Source of the DNA: Psilocybe azurescens
Lineage: Eukaryota; Basidiomycota; Agaricomycetes; Agaricales; Agrocybaceae
NCBI GenBank assembly: GCA_023853785.1
Contig: JAJIRX010000804.1
Location: forward strand, 26,812-90,811
Length of the DNA stretch: 64,000 bases
Direction: 5' to 3'
In this document: positions 46,796 to 58,538 of the stretch, piece by piece
Layout of the letters: the number at the start of each line of letters is the position of its first letter
How positions within the stretch are numbered: the first letter of the stretch is position 1
The notes under the pieces: model-generated
What the model was told of the DNA's origin: nothing
The model's input: the letters and a program-made list of their open reading frames with translations, nothing else
Database searches by the model: none
Made by a program: the position numbers and the translations under genes

Positions 46796-47744
46796 AAATT
46801 CAGAGCGGCGCTCTTCTCCAGGGCAATCCCGGTCGGATATCAGCTTGTATTTTGATTCATTGAGGATTATTCATGTGCTTTATACGATGGGGATTCTGAC
46901 CGTACGGCGCAAGATTCAGACAGCGAGGATCATTCCTTACAGAAGTAGTGTCGTGATATTGACTAATTTTGTTCTTACAACCTTTCATTTCTTCCTTTAT
47001 GTTCTCGTTGTTTGTTGCACTCAGAAACATTATCAGGGAGAAGTTTCAACCCTGCCAAAGTGGTGGACGACCGCATGAGTGGCGAGAATCTCATCCATGA
47101 CTCTATTCTTAACGTATTCACATTGTGGATCATCCACGTCCCCGCACCTCTCGCAGCCACTGAGTAAATAGGATTTTTAATACATGCTGCACATGTTTTC
47201 TCTAAGTAAGAATGCTATTTTTATGGAGGAGCCGCCATCTCTATTTGGGGATCTCAAACAGGAACAGAGATACAAAAGTTGATCATTTAATAGTGATTTA
47301 CCTGATAGATCTGACGAACGTTGTATGGCTCATCTAACCACTGTACATGTAGGCGGAACAAATTTTGCGGAGTCAGATTGAGACGTTAATATAGATTCAC
47401 TCTATGTTTCCCATAACCGAAATCTATGATGGCGAAAGAAACGTTTCATCAAGATTCTGAAATAGTCCCTTTATTGGCGCTCATCTATGTGGGGTTCGTA
47501 GCTCCTTATAGAAATAAATAATTGTATGCGGGCATTCGCGGAGACAGTAAATCAATTTTGACACCAGGACGCCCGAGTTGTCCATTACCGAGTTGTCCAT
47601 TAGGCGTCAGGGCGCGCTTGTGTTGGTGAATTGGAATGACTGGATACATGAGTAGTCATTAGAGATGTAAGAATATCTGGACTTTTACGGAATTGAAGAA
47701 TAAATTACAAAATATTTGGATTATTCTTGGAGGTAGCATTCAGG
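46796..47744 (-). repeat. R1 repeat unit, third copy
   Basis: Matches 20.13-20.99 and 21.83-22.50 kb, including the minus-strand exon H-V-Q-W-L-D-E-P-Y-N-V-R-Q and the Cys-rich segment S-G-C-E-R-C-G-D. It ends in the promoter of secreted-protein gene 2. The target site of the 18.2-kb element is uninterrupted here, near 46797-46810. Confidence 0.6.
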
Positions 47745-47751
47745 TATAAAA
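47745..47751 (+). promoter_or_regulatory. TATA box of secreted-protein gene 2
   Basis: TATAAAA, 79 bp before the ATG, identical in spacing to copy 1. Confidence 0.7.
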
Positions 47752-47823
47752 ACCCTCGAGAATCACCGTTACTTCCCATCTTCCAAGCAACACAAAGCCT
47801 GACAAGAAACCACAACAACTATA

Positions 47824-48224
47824 ATGCAATTCATCACAGTCGCCGCTCTCACCATCTGCGCTGTAGCCAGCCACGCAATGGGTGCCCTCGTCGCATTCAA
47901 CGTAGCACCCTTGGGTACATGTAAGCTCTCTCCAAGTTTATCACTTTTTCCTTCTTACTCTAATGCTATCATATTTCATCCATAGCCTGCGGAGATGGAA
48001 CCACAATCTCCTGCAACCTCAGCCCAGGTCAATCGTGCAAAGGCAATTTCAACCCCAAACAAGCCTCCATCGTCGTCACCCACGCTCTGGGTAACTGCCA
48101 TGTTAGTTTGTACCCTCAGAATAACCAACAGGGAGGGGTCATCCAAAGGCTCGACACTGACACGACTGGGACATGCGTCTTCACCTCCGTCGCGGAGTAC
48201 CAAAGCTACGGGATCTTCTGTTGA
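47824..48224 (+). CDS. Small secreted cysteine-rich protein, copy 2
   Basis: Two exons, 47824-47920 and 47986-48224, with a 65-bp intron, encode 111 residues. The signal peptide (M-Q-F-I-T-V-A-A-L-T-I-C-A-V-A-S) and all six mature cysteines match copy 1. The second half of exon 2 is identical at nucleotide level to copy 1, while the intron and untranslated parts differ more. This is consistent with either purifying selection or gene conversion. No break is seen. The gene lies about 0.8 kb from the 3' end of the minus-strand P450, a neighbour that copy 1 lacks. Confidence 0.82.
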
Positions 48225-49011
48225 AGGATCGGAAGTCGTGTATTTGAACTAGGAAGTCGGTAAATGTGAAGGATGGAGTGTATATCTTTTAGTATTATTT
48301 TTGAGCGATTAGTTAGAGAGAAACACCCCACCTCCTAGAAGTAGTCCTTGTCAATATCAGGCTTACCGGCTACAATCTTTTCTTTGAAACAGTGAATAAT
48401 GCCCAGTTAGTATTCATATATTTCATGTGTTAAATTAAGCCTATAAGTTATCACAAACTCAGCTGTGAAGAGACCTGAAGAAATTCCACATGATGTGTGC
48501 ATAGGTCACAAGTTCATCATGTTATAGACGCCTTCTGAACCGTACAGATATGATTGGTCAAATGAAGCCTTTTCCTTGTGTTTGAGATTTCAAATACCAT
48601 AACCCTATCAGCTCGTGTCTGGAAAGGCTCGCAGAATGATCGTCGAGCAGCCACGCAGTATAGCGTTGCTGGCAAGTGCATTCTTCTTAACTACGAAAGC
48701 GCGCTAGCACATAAACCGTGCACAGCCGCTGATACTATCTATAGTATCTAATATAATCTCACGTTCTGGCGGCTCACACCAGACTAGTATACGGCGAGAG
48801 TCTCTTCGACTAAAGACCGGCCTAAGTAATGTGGCACAGCCACGTGGCATATAACCTTGGTGTTCACCAGATTCAACAATGGCGCGCAAACTGCGGAATC
48901 AACGGGGAAATCAGGGTCATTTTATACATTCTACTGTATAGACAGACATAAAATTCTTTTCTTTGTAGAATATTGCTCATAAACATAGACGCAGTGAATG
49001 TAATGCATGTA
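48225..49011. other. Duplicated then unique flank between secreted protein 2 and P450
   Basis: Matches 22982-23475 up to about 48655. The following 350 bp are unique to this copy. No gene was recognised. Confidence 0.5.
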
Positions 49012-51257
49012 TCACTGAGAGTAACCGGAGTCTGCGTTGATTTTATAGTACTCTTCGATAATATCAGTCTTATTCTTGCCTCGTGGGGTGACTTTGCACT
49101 TAAAAGGCTTAGGACTGAAAATTATGCCCTGTAACTTGATTCAGAGTTGCGATGGGCAAGTAAGAAAGATATGTACTGACATCAACATATTCCTCATCCA
49201 TACTCCAGGCTATGGGTTGAGAAATCGACAGCTTTGAAACGTCTAAGGGAGCAAAATCAAATGCCCAAAGAAGGCGCATGACAGTAAGACTCTACAATTC
49301 GAGGTTATGACACAAGAGTGAAGGCCAATGACAAGGAATCATACCAAATTAGTATTGGCGAGGTGTATTCCTGGACAGATCCGCTGAAAAATTGAACAGT
49401 GTCAGCTCTTAATTCAACAGTAGTTAAAAAGTCATTTTTTACATTTCCGCTTCCAAATTGAAGTGTAGGGCGGATAGTATAGCCTTTGTCAAGCCCAGGA
49501 ATTGTTCCGTCAGGGGTCAACAGGTAGCGTTCGGGCCAAAATTCGTCCGGGCGTTCAAAAGATCTTTGCATAGGTTGTCAAAATTGTCAATATGTACGTA
49601 CTTGAAGAAACAATGCATACTTGGATTGTGGAATATCCCCCTTCAAGTGTTATGAGCCGAACATAACTTGAATATTCTGTCAACAGGACTTACATATATT
49701 AAGGAGAATTGGGGCACCCTTAGGAATGGTATATCCTCGATACTAAAGTTCCGTGAGCAAAGACGAAGATGTAACAGACGCGCTCTGAGTCACTCACATT
49801 ACAATCATTGATTGCTGCATGCGGAGCACCAAGGGGTACAACGGGCCTCATACGGTGCGTCTGTTACGATGATTGGTCAACATTTTAACAGAGAGCACTC
49901 AATCAAGTTTTGTCAAACCTCGTTTATCATTGCTTGAATGTACGGAAGATCTTGGATATCGCTGTAAACCGGAAGTCTCGAGTCTCCTATCACACTATCA
50001 ATCTCGGCTTGAGCCTTTCGCATAATGGCCGGATTCTTGATGAGGCAGAGGACCAAAGATTGTATAAACGACGATATGGTGTCTGCCCCTGCATCCAAAA
50101 GAATTCCGCCAGTGTAACTATCGAGTTTGAAACGGCTAAGTGACAACCAAGCACAATTCATAGATGGAACCTACCCAATCATTTCACGACTTAATTTAAG
50201 GTCTGTTTGTCGATCTAGAATTTGTTGTATAAAAGTCTTGCTCCCAGACCCGCTGTCATCCTTGTTCTCGGCGTACTCAAGAAGTGAAAAGTAAAGCGCT
50301 CGCTGTAGCCTCCGTGTCTCCCGCCAAAGTTGCTTCCAAGGTGCCCATCGCTCGGGAACATACTTGAGAAACGGAACAAGGTCGACAGGAGCGGCCGCAG
50401 GTGACATCATACTCGAAAAATGTCGCATGTAGTCACGGAATAACGTGGCATCTGGTGAATCGTATCTTGGTGTAGGCTTTCCGAATACCACAGATGTTAT
50501 AAAGGATAGGGTAGTGCGAGATGCATGGAAATAAATCTCCTATAGTAGTGACATCGACGTCATAGAGGCGATAAATGTACTGAAGGTGGATCTGTACCTC
50601 AGGATCACGTAAAATATCATACAACAGCTGCGTGGTTTCTGCTTCAGCGACAGGAAGGTGTGCCTGCACAGCTTGCGGAGTCAGCAACGGCTGGATCGCC
50701 TTACGACCCATTCGCCAGAGGAGACTATCTTTACGGAGCTCAGTTTCAAGTGACCCCGCGTTGAAGCCAAGGATATATTTACCATCCTTCGCTAAAGAGA
50801 AGTAATTGTTGCCAGTGACGACATCCACGGCGTATAGGTAAGGTCGAGACGCTGTCTCGCTTGCGCGATCATCGAGGAGCTCCTTCGCAATGGCCATATC
50901 TGACACTACAATGATGGTTCCGTTTGCAACTTTGAGCTACGTCAACTACATCAGCTTCGTTACCCTGCTTGGTTCGACAAAGAAAGCACATACCGACATA
51001 ATTCCGCCATATACTGTGGCCCATTCAGAGAATCTGGTTCATCGTATGATGATGAGCTTGATAAGGTCAAGGCAAAGAAAGGAATGGCGGGACAAACTTA
51101 ATGAATGTAAATTGGAACGGTAGTAGATGTATGTTCCCCAGAATCGGGAGTGTTGGAGGCCCGGTGGTAATGTTTTGTCTCGCCGACCAATACGTATCAG
51201 CTTGAAAGTCAACCAGGCAACGCTTACAATAAGCAGTGAGATGAGTCCAGGATGCAT
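49012..51257 (-). CDS. Cytochrome P450 monooxygenase
   Basis: Met at 51257 (M-H-P-G-L-I-S-L-L-I) opens an N-terminal membrane anchor followed by the hinge L-P-P-G-P-P-T-L-P-I-L-G-N-I. Later landmarks are W-R-M-G-R-K-A-I-Q-P-L-L (C-helix), Y-V-P-E-R-W-A-P-W-K, I-helix L-D-A-G-A-D-T-I-S-S, the K-helix E-T-H-R joined across an intron, M-R-P-V-V-P-L-G, I-P-K-G-A-P-I-L-L-N-I, R-P-D-E-F-W-P-E-R-Y and haem loop F-G-S-G-N-R-I-C-P-G, itself split by an intron after G-N. The C-terminus S-P-K-P-F-K-C-K-V-T-P-R-G ends at 49012. About ten short introns give roughly 500 residues. No stop or shift was detected. It belongs to the microsomal class using P450 reductase. Substrate is unknown; the nearest relative is the pseudogene at 35.3-37.5 kb. 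Confidence 0.85.
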
Positions 51258-54200
51258 TGCAGGAGGAGTCGACTGGTGGTGCTAGCATGATATGGGGGGA
51301 CTGGCTCCAACCAAGGAGTCAAGACTTTAGTTGAATGAATATAAGCTAGGCACGCCAATTTGACAGCGATAACTATCACACCAAAATGGCGGTATGAATT
51401 GGAACAACAATGTACAAACTGTGGTGAGCAGATTAAAAATACTTCACAGATACTCACACATTGTCAAATAGATCTGTCGGCTGACATACATAACTGATTG
51501 CAGAGATAAGCCTATAAGCCTAAACTGCAACTGCCTTTCTTCCTCCATCCATAACATCTTCTCAAGCCCGGCCGTAAAGCAAATCGCCGTTTCATCTTTG
51601 ACAAGAATGACTGGCAAGGCTCTTTGTCGGTGTGGATTGTTTATACTTGATCATTATCATTGTCTTTTGGACTAACAGCAGGACTGTTTTTAGCTCTGCG
51701 ATGCCAACGTACATCGCATCGATCATCTAGGAGTAGATGGCTCACCTTGACTTCACTTGTTTCGTCAGAGTGCATAGTTTTCCCTTGCCTTTTCCGACTG
51801 GAGGAAAAGGGATAGGTTCTCGGATTAACGCAGACCTATGGTGTCCGTTGATGTCCAGCTTGTGCTCGTTGCTTGCCTTGTTGGGTTCGACCGGTATAAT
51901 CGTCAATTCCCCACTTCCGCCACCCAGTCATGTCTTTAATACTTTCTCGTAAACATCAATTCAAAACCTACTTCGGACTATTGTTTCTACTGAGAGTATG
52001 TTCAGGCTCATACGGGTTAGATTCAGAGCGCCACTCTTCTCCAGGGCGATCTTGGGTGACTATCGGTTTCTTTTTTAATTTTGGGGGATTATTCATGTGC
52101 ATTCTACCACGGGAATTCCGACCGTATGGCTCAACATACAGTTCACGAGGAGCATAACGATATCCTCTCTCAAATGGGCAGGAAAGGTGGACAATATTCG
52201 GGAGGGCTGTGTCGCTAAAAGGCGGTTGGCAATGTCAATGAGATCGTCTGATCCTATAGCACGTTCCGTGTTAGCCAATGGCTAGGTGGCTCTGTAGAAT
52301 TGCGACGCAAAGGGGGAGAAATCAAAATCACAACGGACCGAGACCGAAACGACTATACTCGAGTAAAGCTCCCTTGTGAGGAAGATCTTCTGATTGAGTG
52401 CGGACATTCTTCCGTGCGAAATGCGGTTTGTTCGGATGTGGACGACAATAGATGCCCAGGTTCTGGGAAGCCAAGCTTGAGGGAAGAAAAGGAAAAGAAC
52501 TGCGGCGTGGGTATGGACTCGTGAGTTTATATCTTGGTCATTACACCCACAGACCCACAGACCCACATTATAAATGCTACCCCAGCCGCCGTCATTTTGG
52601 GATTAGACCATTTTGGATCTTGATGGAAGCCCCAGCGCGGTATTTATGACTTGGGGATGTTCGGCTTATTGTGCGTAACTGGCCATACGGAGGCAGAAAT
52701 GCTTTACTATTTAATCCGACTGGTGCTTCACACCGCCCAGTCAAGAACTTGAAGGAGAGTTGGATATTTAACATATCAGTGCTCAAACGCGAATCATCCT
52801 GCGTCGCAGTGGGATGCTTCTTCGAGTGTTGCTGCTGCTGCTTACTCACTGCTCACTGCTTTTGGTATGCTGACGCTATGCTTCGTTGGGTACGCGTACG
52901 ATTGAAATACGGAGAGGCGGGACAGGGTCTGCCTGCTCGCTCCAAGATATCTCATTATGATGTACTACTGGAGTCAAATACCACAGAACACTACACATAA
53001 ACATAAATCAGTCGTAAAGGTGGGATAGTGCGCAATTCGCATTTACTCTCCCACTAGCACTGGACCGATGACGACGGATGACTGTATGGACGCTAGGTCG
53101 ACCGGGGCGTCTAACAGAGATATGGACGACATTCGACAGTATAGATCAAGTGAGAATTTGCTGGGCTGAGCCTTGGATGCACACCGTGCTGTGCCATGCC
53201 ACGCTGCGTTTTATCGAGTCAGAAAAATCAATGGTCTACCCACAGTTTAATGTACACGTGCAATGTCGTTACCGTTTGATGTTTTTCTTTCAGTGACCAA
53301 GTAAGCAAGCATCGCAGTCGCAGTCCCAGACCTAGACCCAGTTGAAGTCGAAGTCGTGAGAATGGGAATGAGAATCGGAAAGCGAGCTACACTGCAGCTC
53401 GCCACGCCATGCGCTGTGTCATTTTAACGTTACGTGTGCTTGTGCGACGCCCCGCTTCCTCGACAGCTGGGCGACACACTTTCTGTTTCTGTTTCTGTTT
53501 CTGTTTATGAGACCGAGGCAGAGACCGAGACCGAGACCAAGACTGACTGAAATGCATTATGATCATGATAGGAGACGAGGTTGGGGGTTGGAGGGCGGCG
53601 GGGATGAATCGGGCGGGCGTATATACATGTCTGTGCATTACTGTAAAGAGAAGGTGGGGTGCGGCATATCGCCTGCCAGCAGGCTCCGAGTCGTGCGCGT
53701 GCACACCAGGTAAGAAAAATAGACGCACATGCAGAGCAGGGCATGTCTGTGTGTCTGGGTAGCCGCACTCGACCGAGAGCGGGCAATTCATATGGTTGTT
53801 GGTTCTAGTTAATTAATCGATGGTCGTAAAATGCATTCGCCGAGTTGACTGGACTGAGCGCTCAGTGCTGAGCTGAAATGCGATGCGATGCCCCATTTCA
53901 AGACACCGTAATATACTTAACACATGCGCAAAGCAGCCACGTCGATCGATATCTATTCACGAGCCGCCATCTCTGCTTTCATTGTGAAATGTGAAAAGCG
54001 GAGAGAGGCGACAGTGGATGTGGATATAGGTATGGACGTAGGTGTGTTGCGCATGTGGATATCTCGCATGAAATGAGGCATGGCATTTGCATTTTGCTCG
54101 TGTTTGAGTTTGAATGTGAGCCTGAGCTCGAGATCGGGCGCGATCAAGCGCCTGCAGCTTGCAGTGATTATAGCATGAATAAGGAGGAAAAGGCCGGAAG

Positions 54201-55045
54201 TGGGTGAACAGGCGCCCAGGCAGAGACAGAGTCAAAGTTCAATAGAATTAGAGTGTACCACGGGAGGAAAGAAATGTTGGGCGTTGGGCTAAGTCAAGCT
54301 ATGATGCCATATCCCTTTCTGCTCTCTACAGCACCCTCGATTGTAGGGTGTAGGCAACGCAGAGAGTAGAGAGAAGTGCGTGGCAGTGACCGGATGCGGA
54401 TGCGGGTGCATTGGACATACATATGGGTAGAGCGGGGCACCATGAAATGGGCGTGCCGTCTGCTTTGCTTGTGCGCGGGCTTGAGGGTGAGGTATGAGTA
54501 AGGAGTAGGCGGTGAGAGGGGGCATGAGCGCTGCGCATCAGATGCGATGCGATGCCTTGATAAAGATAGAATCTGGATCCATGGCTGCGCGAAGTTCGCA
54601 AGCTACTACGCGCGGCACACACACGCCTAAGCACACTGCAAACAAATATATGCTATAACCCCCTTTTCTCTACTCTCCATTGTGTATGGAAACCAGAACG
54701 TAGAAGGCGGGGTGCATGTGAATCTGAATGTGGCCGGATGTGGGTGCGTTGGAAATGCGGATAGATATCGCATGGGATGAGGAGATGGCATTTGCTTGGG
54801 ATCGAGCTTGGGCGCTGTGATAGGGGATGGAAGGGGATATCAAGAGATGAGGGAGGTAGAGGTCTGGAAGGGTATTCAACGGAGATAGAATGTAATTGTG
54901 AGGTACGTAGTTGCTGGCGGGTGATCTATGATCAATATGAGGAAGTATTAGAGACAAGACATGCAGATGGAAGCATCAGCAGAACTAGTAGCACTGTAGC
55001 AGTGACGGCGTATATGGGAGTTAGCATGGCAGATTTCGAGCGATG
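51258..55045. repeat. Second copy of the 24-28.7 kb segment
   Basis: From about 51390 this follows 23985-28490 in order, with a deletion of roughly 600 bp (counterpart of 24.75-25.35 kb) that removes the long exon of the unrecognised minus-strand gene. Simple repeats occur at 53479-53540: TTTCTG units then GACCGA units. No intact gene was recognised. Confidence 0.65.
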
Positions 55046-55306
55046 ACGAGAGACACATTAGGCAGAATCAAGCTGGACTTGAACGGCATAAGCGTGGATC
55101 GAACACAAGTACGCCAATATCGATGGAATGGCATAGATAGCCAGACACATAGCTCAGAAGAAATGACAAATAGAAGGGACGAATAGCGCAGTCTGCGTAG
55201 ATGGGAGGCGGGGAGAATGAACCGCCACAGATCGACGTTTCGGAGCCGTAAAACCCACCGCGTGACAAAAAAAGAATGCAGAGGAAGGATTACGTAAATG
55301 CTCGTG
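55045..55306. repeat. Dispersed repeat R2, copy 2
   Basis: Matches 28490-28765 and ends at the same ATGCTCG border, after which the sequence is unrelated. Confidence 0.7.
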
Positions 55307-56531
55307 GTCGACGAGGACAACAGCGGCAGTAAATAGCTCTTTCTTGGTGGACTCGATCTGTATGTCAAGCTGCTTTTGCACTTCTTCTTCGCACTTGCAC
55401 GCGTTAACCTTGATATCCCAAAGCTCTCTTTTCTGGACCACCCCTTTCTCCTTTAGCTCTTTCACGAACCCTCGAATTGATTTTGTAAATCAAGGATTTT
55501 TCGCTGACATCTGGTAGCTTTATTCTTCCAATTGTAGTGGGATTTAACATCGCAGATATGTCGTTGTTGGCATTTTGGAATATTGGCTGCGAATTTTCAT
55601 GGCCCTTTGTAAATAGACCAGGCCGGCACGCCAGTCTGCCCACGTCCTACGTGATCGTGTTCCTGTTCATGAAGCACCACATGATGCCTGCGCACATGGA
55701 GTTGGGCAGCGTCTGTTCCAGTGATTACAGTGCTAACTGCAAGAAGGACGCGGGTAGGAGTATGAGGAGTGGACTGCGGACGTGTGATAGAGCTGCTGAA
55801 GGGAGAGAAGAAGGCTGCGTGCAGGAGATGGAGGAGGAGTATGGCCCGTCGTCGGTCGTGGATTGGTATGCTGGGATGGAATATTAATTGGAGGAGGACG
55901 TGCATTAGTGCGTGCGTTGTATGCTTTTTGTTTGCATGGGTATGAATTTCTGAGGTTTGGTATTTGGTTTCTCTAGGTTCATGTTCGCCCCGTCCATACT
56001 CCCACCTCTTTGAGTTCAAGTATACGGTACACGATGAATATCTGAATCCAAATTGATTTCGAATCTCGATTGATACCAACGTCCACAAAAGCAATCCCGT
56101 AAATACACCGCCAAAATACTCGCAATTAAGAAGGAAAAAGAAAGCAAAAAAAATTGGATGCGAAACGTAAAAAGAAGATCAGGATAAGGCGAAGATAAGA
56201 TAACACGTAACGTAATATAATATCGTTTCATTTTTAAATAAAAAAGCAGAAACTCGTGGCGGTGGTATGATTTGTTCAAACTTAATCATCTTGTATCCCG
56301 TAGCCGTAACCCTGGAAGAAGCGAGAATCGAGAAGTGAGGTATCGGAACGGGAAGGGGGAAGCAAAGCGAGTAAGAAGGGGGGAAAAATATGGAGGAAGA
56401 CACAACGACGACCATAAACCTCAAAAACAAGCAGGGAAAGAAAGTGAAATCCATGAAAAAAAAACTCGAAAGCGGCGGGGGAGAAAAACAGGAGAAAAAT
56501 CCTGATCTTGATCCCCAATTAAAAGAACCCC
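55307..56531 (-). other. Coding trace and 3' flank of the GATA gene
   Basis: On the minus strand 55465-55320 reads V-K-E-L-K-E-K-G-V-V-Q-K-R-E-L-W-D-I-K, a possible coiled-coil exon of an unrecognised gene cut off by repeat R2. Bases 56030-56530 are the inverted counterpart of 60340-60900. Confidence 0.4.
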
Positions 56532-57282
56532 TCACCTCCAAACATCCTCCGCCCTTTCCAACCTCTCCACCCTCTCCTCCAACCTCTCCAACCTCTCCTC
56601 TAACCCGCGCCCGAGCCCCGCGCTCTCCCACTCGCCACCGCCCACATTATCCAGCATCGCGATACTCTCCCTCTTCCCCGCGTGCGTCAGCCCGCCCGCG
56701 CCCCCGGGCCCTCCATACTCCCCTGGCGCTCCGCCCACTGCGCCCCGAGGCCGCCCGTGTTCAGCAGCGTGATGTTCTGGTGGTGGTACTGGTGGTACCC
56801 GCCGCCCCGTGCGCGATGGGCGGCAGCTGGTTCGCGCTGGCCGGGGTGTGCCCGCGGAGGGTGGAGGTGTCCGGGCGCGGGCGCGAGTGTGCCCTTTCGA
56901 AGAGGCCGCATTTGTTGCAGAGCTAGGGGAGGGGGTCAGTGTTGGTCTGGGTGGGTATAGATGTGGAATAAGGAAGAAGAGAGGGAGAAGGAAGAGAGGC
57001 GAGGTGCAGCAGGGGCGAGGTGCACCGAAAGGGGACAGGTACGAATACCAAATAACCAATACGGAACAAAGAACAAAGAAGGCAGGACGGACGAAACAAC
57101 AAGGAAAGAAGAAGAGAAAAACGTACATCTTTTCCAGGGCTCAGATCCGACTTGCGCCAGGTGGACGTGAAGGTGGTGCAGCAGTTGAAGCAGCGCCTGG
57201 GGGAGGGGGCAAGGGCGCGCAGTGGGGCCGGTGGGTGTTGCTGTTCCCGTTAGTCCTGTTGTTGGTGGGGAGGGTGTCAAAG
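56532..57282 (-). pseudogene. GATA-type zinc-finger protein, 3' part, frame-broken
   Basis: On the minus strand R-R-C-F-N-C-C-T-T-F-T-S-T-W-R-K-S-D-L-S-P-G-K-D (ending at 57127) is joined across an intron to L-C-N-K-C-G-L-F-E-R-A-H-S-R-P-R-P (from 56922). This gives a complete C-x2-C ... C-x2-C GATA finger, which binds GATA-core DNA in fungal regulators of nitrogen, light or iron responses. Beyond it come a His/Gln-rich stretch, G-L-T-H-A-G-K-R-E-S-I-A-M-L-D-N-V-G-G-G-E-W and a heptad-like coiled coil E-E-R-L-E-R-L-E-E-R-V-E-R-L, stop at 56532. Two frame changes lie between 56840 and 56700, both in G-rich runs. The N-terminus was not found. The intron of 204 bp is long for this genome. From T-H-A-G-K-R onward the sequence is shared with the gene ending at 60336. 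Confidence 0.68.
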
Positions 57283-57803
57283 CCTCTGTCGAACCCCGAG
57301 ACGTTAAAAAGACTGGTCTCCTACCAAACTGGACAGACGAACGGAGAAGACATCTGGAACTGCTCGACAGGAAGGGGCATGGACGACGGATGATCTGAGG
57401 TGGGCGGGTGATTGACAAGCCGGCTGTCGTTCTTATCAGGGAGTGGACTTGATGCCAACTGCGGTGGGAGGGGCTATGTAAGCGGAGGGAAGGGCGAGAG
57501 CAAAGAAGGGACTGACAGAGCGCAGGGCAGGGTCGATGACTGGCTCTGAATGATCTTTACGCGATGATCCTCCATTGAATCTCTACTGATGCTGTCAGAA
57601 ACAATGCAAGGCTGTTGTCAGGACTCAAACTAAACTAAGTTGAAGCTAAGGAATATCTACAACATATGAGCAGTACTTATAGTATGTTAGAACATCTATG
57701 AGGCTATGCAAAATGTATGGCAAGGTATGCAAACTATGGACTGTGGCAGACTGCGGACAGCAGTGCAAAGTAAATGCAATGGAAGCATATGTAATTACAG
57801 CTA
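57283..57803. other. Upstream of GATA remnant, nothing recognised
   Basis: An N-terminal exon for the GATA protein would be expected here but none could be assigned. Confidence 0.4.
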
Positions 57804-57931
57804 TCTGCAAAATAGTAGACCACCTTCAAATTTTCATGTGCGCCTTTGTTTGGTACAAACAGCTCTTTTTGGTATTATAACGTTACAAAGGCGCACACAC
57901 AAAAATTTGAAAGTGGTCTACTATTTGCAGA
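57804..57931. mobile_element. 128-bp hairpin MITE
   Basis: Arms of about 46 bp (TCTGCAAAATAGTAGACCAC... and its complement) surround a loop of about 36 bp, and TA flanks both ends (57802-57803, 57932-57933). Arm identity is above 90 percent. Such a unit can move with a Tc1/mariner transposase and its transcript would fold into one long hairpin. Confidence 0.75.
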
Positions 57932-57933
57932 TA

Positions 57934-58189
57934 ATAGCACGTGTATGACTAAGAAACGAAAATGGACTATGATAGCTGTTGGCACATATGTATTTAAGGG
58001 GCAGCCCAGCACTCACCCGCCAAACATGGCCATGATGCTGTTCGAGTTCTAGTTCGAATTCAATCAGAAATCGAACCGTGCTCGGCCTGATGTGCTGATC
58101 GGTGCAAACAATTGTTGACTGAACAAGCTACGCATGCGTTTTCTTTTCGTCCTGCCTTTTCATTCTCCGACTCCTCCCGTGTCACATTC
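57934..58189. other. Spacer, nothing recognised
   Basis: Short spacer between the hairpin MITE and repeat R2. Confidence 0.4.
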
Positions 58190-58413
58190 GGCAGAATCAA
58201 GCTGAACTTAAACGGCATAAGCGTGGATCGAACACAAGTACGCCAATACCGATAGAATGACATAGATAGGCAGACACATAGCGCAGGTAAAATGACAAAT
58301 AGAAGCGACAAGTAGCGCAGTCTGCGTACATGGGCGGGGAGAATGAACCGCCACAGATCGACCGCACCGCGTGACTCAAAAAAGAATGCAGAGGAAGGAT
58401 TACGTAAATGCTC
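58190..58413. repeat. Dispersed repeat R2, copy 3
   Basis: Shares CAGAATCAAGCTGAACTTAA and the terminal GATTACGTAAATGCTCG border with copies at 28.5 and 55.0 kb. It lies about 125 bp upstream of the start at 58539 and may contribute to that promoter. Confidence 0.7.
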
Positions 58414-58538
58414 GGGGTCGATGATTTCAGATTCACAAAACGGCAACCAACCAAATCTCTCTCTTTCATCTTCAAACATCATCCATCTGTTCTCCTTTTC
58501 TCATCCATTATACTCTAAGAAAGAAAGACACAAGGACG

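Noticed and set aside
56390..57393. Plus-strand open frames of 178-194 codons, Pro- and Arg-rich
   Set aside because: They are antisense to the GATA finger and coiled coil; high GC content opens all frames.
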